Source: a bacterium | GTDB taxonomy: Bacteria > Zhuqueibacterota > Zhuqueibacteria > Thermofontimicrobiales > Thermofontimicrobiaceae | Reading direction: 5' to 3' | DNA length: 9,329 nt | Assembly: GCA_025453735.1 (NCBI GenBank) | Contig: JALOPY010000241.1 | Coordinates: 1 to 9,329 of the forward strand | Shown: positions 6,691 through 9,329 of the stretch, in pieces | Position numbering within the stretch: the stretch's first letter is position 1 | Layout: each line of letters starts with the position of its first letter | The notes under the pieces: model-generated | What the model saw: only the letters and a program-made list of their open reading frames with translations | Database searches by the model: none | Told to the model about the DNA's origin: nothing | Position numbers and translations under genes: made by a program

Positions 6691-6996
6691 ATGATAAAAT
6701 TTGAAAAACTTATTCGTGTCAAATCCGTGGTCGTCTTAAAAGATTTTTGGGTTCGTTTAGAGTTCACCGATGGAACTCAAAAGGAGATTGACCTGGAACC
6801 ATTTCTGCATGGATTAATTTTTCAACCGATAAAAAATAATGCTCTAATGTTTCGTTCAGTAAAAGTTGATAGGCGTATGGGCACAATAGTCTGGGAAAAT
6901 GGAGCGGATATTGATCCTGATGTTCTGTATCATGATTTAAAACCTGCATGGATGGAACACGAAGAGGAACCAGTATTAAAAGTAGCAGACCATTAA
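6691..6996 (+). CDS. DUF2442 family protein, putative TA partner
   Basis: The product is 101 residues. Family marks are a beta-rich N-terminal part with LEFTDGTQKEIDLEPFL at about 28-44, then FRSVKVDRRMGTIVWENGAD at about 54-73 and DIDPDVLYHDL at about 73-83. The GTIVWxNGADIxPDxLY block is the hallmark. DUF2442 proteins are small, of unknown biochemical function, and commonly partner DUF4160 as a predicted antitoxin-like half. The gene begins 12 bases after the DUF4160 stop, with a TAGGA-like ribosome site overlapping that stop, so the two genes are probably one transcription unit. An MntA-like gene follows after 23 bases. The C-terminal 15 residues (WMEHEEEPVLKVADH) extend slightly past the conserved core. 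Confidence 0.9.
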   Translation: MIKFEKLIRVKSVVVLKDFWVRLEFTDGTQKEIDLEPFLHGLIFQPIKNNALMFRSVKVDRRMGTIVWENGADIDPDVLYHDLKPAWMEHEEEPVLKVADH

Positions 6997-7019
6997 TTCG
7001 ATTTTGATATAGAACCACA

Positions 7020-7289
7020 ATGATCTCTGAACATGACAAAAATCTAATCATAAGCTTAGCTAAAAAATATCGAGTTGCATCGCTATTCTTATTTGGCTCA
7101 TCAATCGACCATTCCAAAGAGTCGAATGACATAGATATTGGCGTAAAAGGCATAGAGCCTCGATTGTTTTTTAAATTTTATGCCGAATTATTTAAACGGC
7201 TATCAAGACCAGTAGATTTAGTTGACCTTTCTAAAAGATCACTATTCAATGATCTCGTGGAAAAAAACGGCGTCAGAATTTATGGATAG
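7020..7289 (+). CDS. mntA: MntA-like minimal nucleotidyltransferase antitoxin
   Basis: This 89-residue protein has the minimal nucleotidyltransferase fold. FLFGSS at 23-28 gives the GS motif (G26, S27), followed after nine residues by DID (D37, D39). A third acidic residue is likely D66 in RPVDLVDL. In studied MntA-HepT systems this enzyme adds AMP groups to a tyrosine of the HepT toxin and so inactivates it. The visible catalytic residues suggest an active enzyme here. The gene overlaps hepT by eight bases, with the start of hepT inside the last codons of this gene, as is usual for coupled pairs. No clear ribosome site is seen before ATG 7020. Base composition is more AT-rich than the nuo genes, which fits later acquisition. 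Confidence 0.92.
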   Translation: MISEHDKNLIISLAKKYRVASLFLFGSSIDHSKESNDIDIGVKGIEPRLFFKFYAELFKRLSRPVDLVDLSKRSLFNDLVEKNGVRIYG

Positions 7290-7731
7290 TCTCTCAAAAA
7301 GAATTCTTGCTGAGAAAGAAAATGTAGAAAAAGCATTGATTACTCTCGAGAAGGCATTAAAAAGAAAGCGAAAAACAACCAGCGAATTAGCAGCTATAGG
7401 TACTTTTCTTCATAATATTTATAGTGGGATAGAAAATATACTAAAACAAATTTTAAAAGAAAAGAATATCAAGGTTTCAAAATTTGAATCGTGGCATAAA
7501 GATTTATTAAATCTATCTGTCACTAATAAAATCATATCATTAACGCTTTCTGATGAGCTTTATGAATATTTAGCATTCAGACATTTCTTTGTACATGCCT
7601 ATGGTTTTATGTTGTTGGAAGATCAATTGAAAGATTTAGCTGAAAATATATCAAGAATATGGTCTGAATTTGTATTAGAAATAAAAAATTTTATAACGAC
7701 TACAGAAAATAATGGATTACAGGAGTCATAA
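7282..7731 (+). CDS. hepT: HepT-like HEPN ribonuclease toxin
   Basis: The start is taken at ATG 7282, overlapping the mntA stop (ATGGATAG), which gives 149 residues. A longer in-frame version from 7222 would run far into mntA and is unlikely. The protein is all-helical. It has the HEPN catalytic motif Rx4HxY as R100, H105, Y107 in FRHFFVHAYG. HepT toxins are HEPN RNases; in studied systems the motif tyrosine is the site AMPylated by MntA. All catalytic residues are present, so the toxin looks active. The gene is very AT-rich: 14 of 60 bases are G or C in 7441-7500, against 29 of 60 in a nuoM stretch (8161-8220). Its stop codon TAA directly abuts the nuoM ATG, and its last codons contain the nuoM ribosome site. 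Confidence 0.92.
   Translation: MDSLSKRILAEKENVEKALITLEKALKRKRKTTSELAAIGTFLHNIYSGIENILKQILKEKNIKVSKFESWHKDLLNLSVTNKIISLTLSDELYEYLAFRHFFVHAYGFMLLEDQLKDLAENISRIWSEFVLEIKNFITTTENNGLQES
7721..7725 (+). promoter_or_regulatory. Ribosome binding site of nuoM, inside hepT
   Basis: AGGAG lies six bases before the nuoM ATG at 7732 and is read as part of the last hepT codons (LQES). Ribosomes finishing hepT would pass over this site, so nuoM translation may be linked to hepT translation. Confidence 0.75.
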
Positions 7732-9329
7732 ATGGGTTTAATATCCTGGACACTTTTCATCCCCCTGCTCGGCGCAATTTTAATCATGTTCATCCCGAGC
7801 AAAAAATCTGATGACGAAAAAAGCGGCGCATCAAAATTTGGCTGGATCGCATTGGCGGTATCTTCCCTCGCCATGTTCGTTTCGTTTTTCATCGTGGCTG
7901 GATTTGATAATTCCATGATTGGCTATCAACTTGTCGAACAAGCCGAATGGATTCCCCAGTTCGGATTGAACTATCATGTCGGCATCGATGGCATTTCGAT
8001 TCTGCTGATTTTGCTGACTACGATCATGATGCCGTTCACCGTGTTGAGCTCCTACAAATACATTGAAAAGCGAAAGAAAGAATATTACATCTGGCTGCTG
8101 TTTTTGGAATTCTCAATGCTCGGCGCTTTTGTGGCGCTCAACCTGTTCATCTTTTACATTTTCTGGGAATTGATGCTGATCCCGATGTTTTTCTTGATCG
8201 GAATTTGGGGCGGTCCTCGAAGAATTTATGCCACAGTCAAATTCGTCCTTTTTACCGTTGTCGGTTCATTGATGATGTTAGCGGGAATCATCTATCTGGC
8301 AATTCTTGCCAAACAAAACTTCGGTTCATTTACTTTCGAATTCGAGCAGCTATTGCAATTAAATATTCCTGTGCAAACGCAACTCTGGTTATTTGCCGCC
8401 TTTGCATTAGCATTCGCCATCAAAGTTCCCATGTTCCCGTTCCATACCTGGCTGCCCGATGCCCATGTGGAAGCGCCGACTGCAGGATCGGTTATCCTGG
8501 CTGGTGTCTTGCTGAAAATGGGCGGCTATGGTTTCGTCCGATTAGGGATTCCATTGTTTGGAGAAGCTGCGATTCAAGCCGCGCCAATCATGCAAACATT
8601 GGCAGTCATCGGAATTGTTTATGGAGCATGTCTGGCATTAGCCCAAACAGATTTGAAAAAATTGGTCGCCTACTCATCGATCAGCCATCTGGGTTATGTG
8701 GTGCTGGGTCTGTTTGCCCTGACGCCTGAAGCCATCGAAGGATCGATCCTGCAAATGGTCAATCACGGCGTTTCCACAGGAGCACTCTTTATTTTAGTTG
8801 GAATTATTTATGAACGTCGCCACACCCGTGAAATTGCCGAGTTCGGTGGTTTAGCGTATCGACTTCCCTTGTTCGCAGTTGCTTTTATGATCATCACACT
8901 ATCTTCGGTTGCATTGCCGGGAACCAATGGATTTATAGGCGAATTTCTAATTTTACTGGGCAGCTTCAAAAGCGCCTGGGCATATTTTTTAGCAGATCAA
9001 GGAGCATTTCGATTGGTGCTGATGGTGTTTGCCACCTCAGGAGTTATCCTCGGCGCTTACTACATGCTCTGGATGGTGCAACGGGTTTTCTTTGGTCCTT
9101 TGAAAAATGACAAAAATAAAAATCTAAAAGACCTCAGCCTGCGGGAAATGATCGTGCTGCTGCCGTTCATTATTTTCGTGTTCTGGATTGGAATTTATCC
9201 AAAAACGTATTTGAATAAAATGCACACCTCAGTAACGCATTTTGTTGAACAACACCAGCCAGAGGTTTTGAAAAAAGAACTGGTAAAATCACCACAGCAT
9301 GAGGTAGACGAGACAAAAACCGAAGAACC
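7732..9329 (+). CDS. nuoM: NADH-quinone oxidoreductase subunit M (3' end outside window)
   Basis: NuoM (ND4 family) is the central antiporter-like proton-pumping subunit. The frame is open from ATG 7732 to the window edge, 532 residues without a stop. Conserved charged membrane residues are present: E146 in FYIFWELMLIPMF, K231 in FAIKVPMFPFHTWLPDAHVEA, K262 in LLKMGGYG, H319 in SISHLGY, H345 in NHGVSTGALF and E404 in GFIGEFL. They match E144, K234, K265 and E407 of E. coli NuoM. About 14 membrane segments are expected. Residues after about 500 form a charged hydrophilic tail (VEQHQPEVLKKELVK), so the stop is probably just beyond the window. The start abuts the hepT stop and uses a ribosome site inside hepT. 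nuoN would be expected next. Confidence 0.97.
   Translation, partial: MGLISWTLFIPLLGAILIMFIPSKKSDDEKSGASKFGWIALAVSSLAMFVSFFIVAGFDNSMIGYQLVEQAEWIPQFGLNYHVGIDGISILLILLTTIMMPFTVLSSYKYIEKRKKEYYIWLLFLEFSMLGAFVALNLFIFYIFWELMLIPMFFLIGIWGGPRRIYATVKFVLFTVVGSLMMLAGIIYLAILAKQNFGSFTFEFEQLLQLNIPVQTQLWLFAAFALAFAIKVPMFPFHTWLPDAHVEAPTAGSVILAGVLLKMGGYGFVRLGIPLFGEAAIQAAPIMQTLAVIGIVYGACLALAQTDLKKLVAYSSISHLGYVVLGLFALTPEAIEGSILQMVNHGVSTGALFILVGIIYERRHTREIAEFGGLAYRLPLFAVAFMIITLSSVALPGTNGFIGEFLILLGSFKSAWAYFLADQGAFRLVLMVFATSGVILGAYYMLWMVQRVFFGPLKNDKNKNLKDLSLREMIVLLPFIIFVFWIGIYPKTYLNKMHTSVTHFVEQHQPEVLKKELVKSPQHEVDETKTEE

Noticed and set aside
8205..8729. A 174-codon + strand frame inside nuoM
   Set aside because: It is out of frame with nuoM, which is intact and strongly conserved here. 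Its translation is cysteine- and serine-rich without any family signature.
1..9329. CRISPR arrays, tRNA or rRNA genes, transposase genes or terminal inverted repeats of an insertion sequence around the cassettes
   Set aside because: None seen on either strand. No regular short repeats, no tRNA-like cloverleaf and no transposase motif were found, so the mechanism of cassette entry is not explained by a visible mobile element.

Overview
The window holds seven consecutive genes of a bacterial respiratory complex I (NADH:quinone oxidoreductase) operon in the standard order nuoG-H-I-J-K-L-M, all on the + strand. The end of nuoG and most of nuoM are cut by the window edges. Base composition is moderate in the nuo genes, and they show strong Shine-Dalgarno sites and short overlaps. 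NuoH and NuoI look like those of a Gram-negative, deeply branching or uncultured environmental bacterium. An FCB/KSB1-like lineage is a guess only, since no marker in the window fixes the taxon.

The unusual feature is what sits between the nuo genes. Three nuo junctions carry small toxin-antitoxin-like (TA-like) gene pairs in the same orientation as the operon. Cassette 1 (227-962, nuoG/nuoH) is a DUF433 antitoxin-like gene coupled by an ATGA overlap to a DUF5615 PIN-like gene, followed by a decayed second copy of the nuoG 3' end. Cassette 2 (2756-3524, nuoI/nuoJ) is a second, clearly different DUF433-DUF5615 pair whose toxin-like gene has a one-base frameshift. Cassette 3 (6311-7731, nuoL/nuoM) is a double insert: a DUF4160-DUF2442 pair followed by an MntA-HepT pair. 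The hepT stop codon abuts the nuoM start codon, and hepT contains the nuoM ribosome binding site. The junctions nuoH/I, nuoJ/K and nuoK/L are tight and undisturbed.

The complex I genes encode the end of the peripheral-arm subunit NuoG, the quinone-site membrane subunit NuoH, the two-cluster ferredoxin subunit NuoI, the small membrane subunits NuoJ and NuoK, and the antiporter-like proton-pumping subunits NuoL and NuoM. Key charged residues are visible in NuoK, NuoL and NuoM. nuoL is broken: about 47 bases appear to be missing after position 5217, removing about 16 residues and shifting the frame. This could be a true mutation or an assembly fault.

No RNA genes, CRISPR arrays, complete insertion sequences, convincing promoters or terminators were seen. 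No gene-free stretch exceeds about 110 bases. The cassettes have no clear promoters or terminators of their own, so they are probably co-transcribed with nuo.
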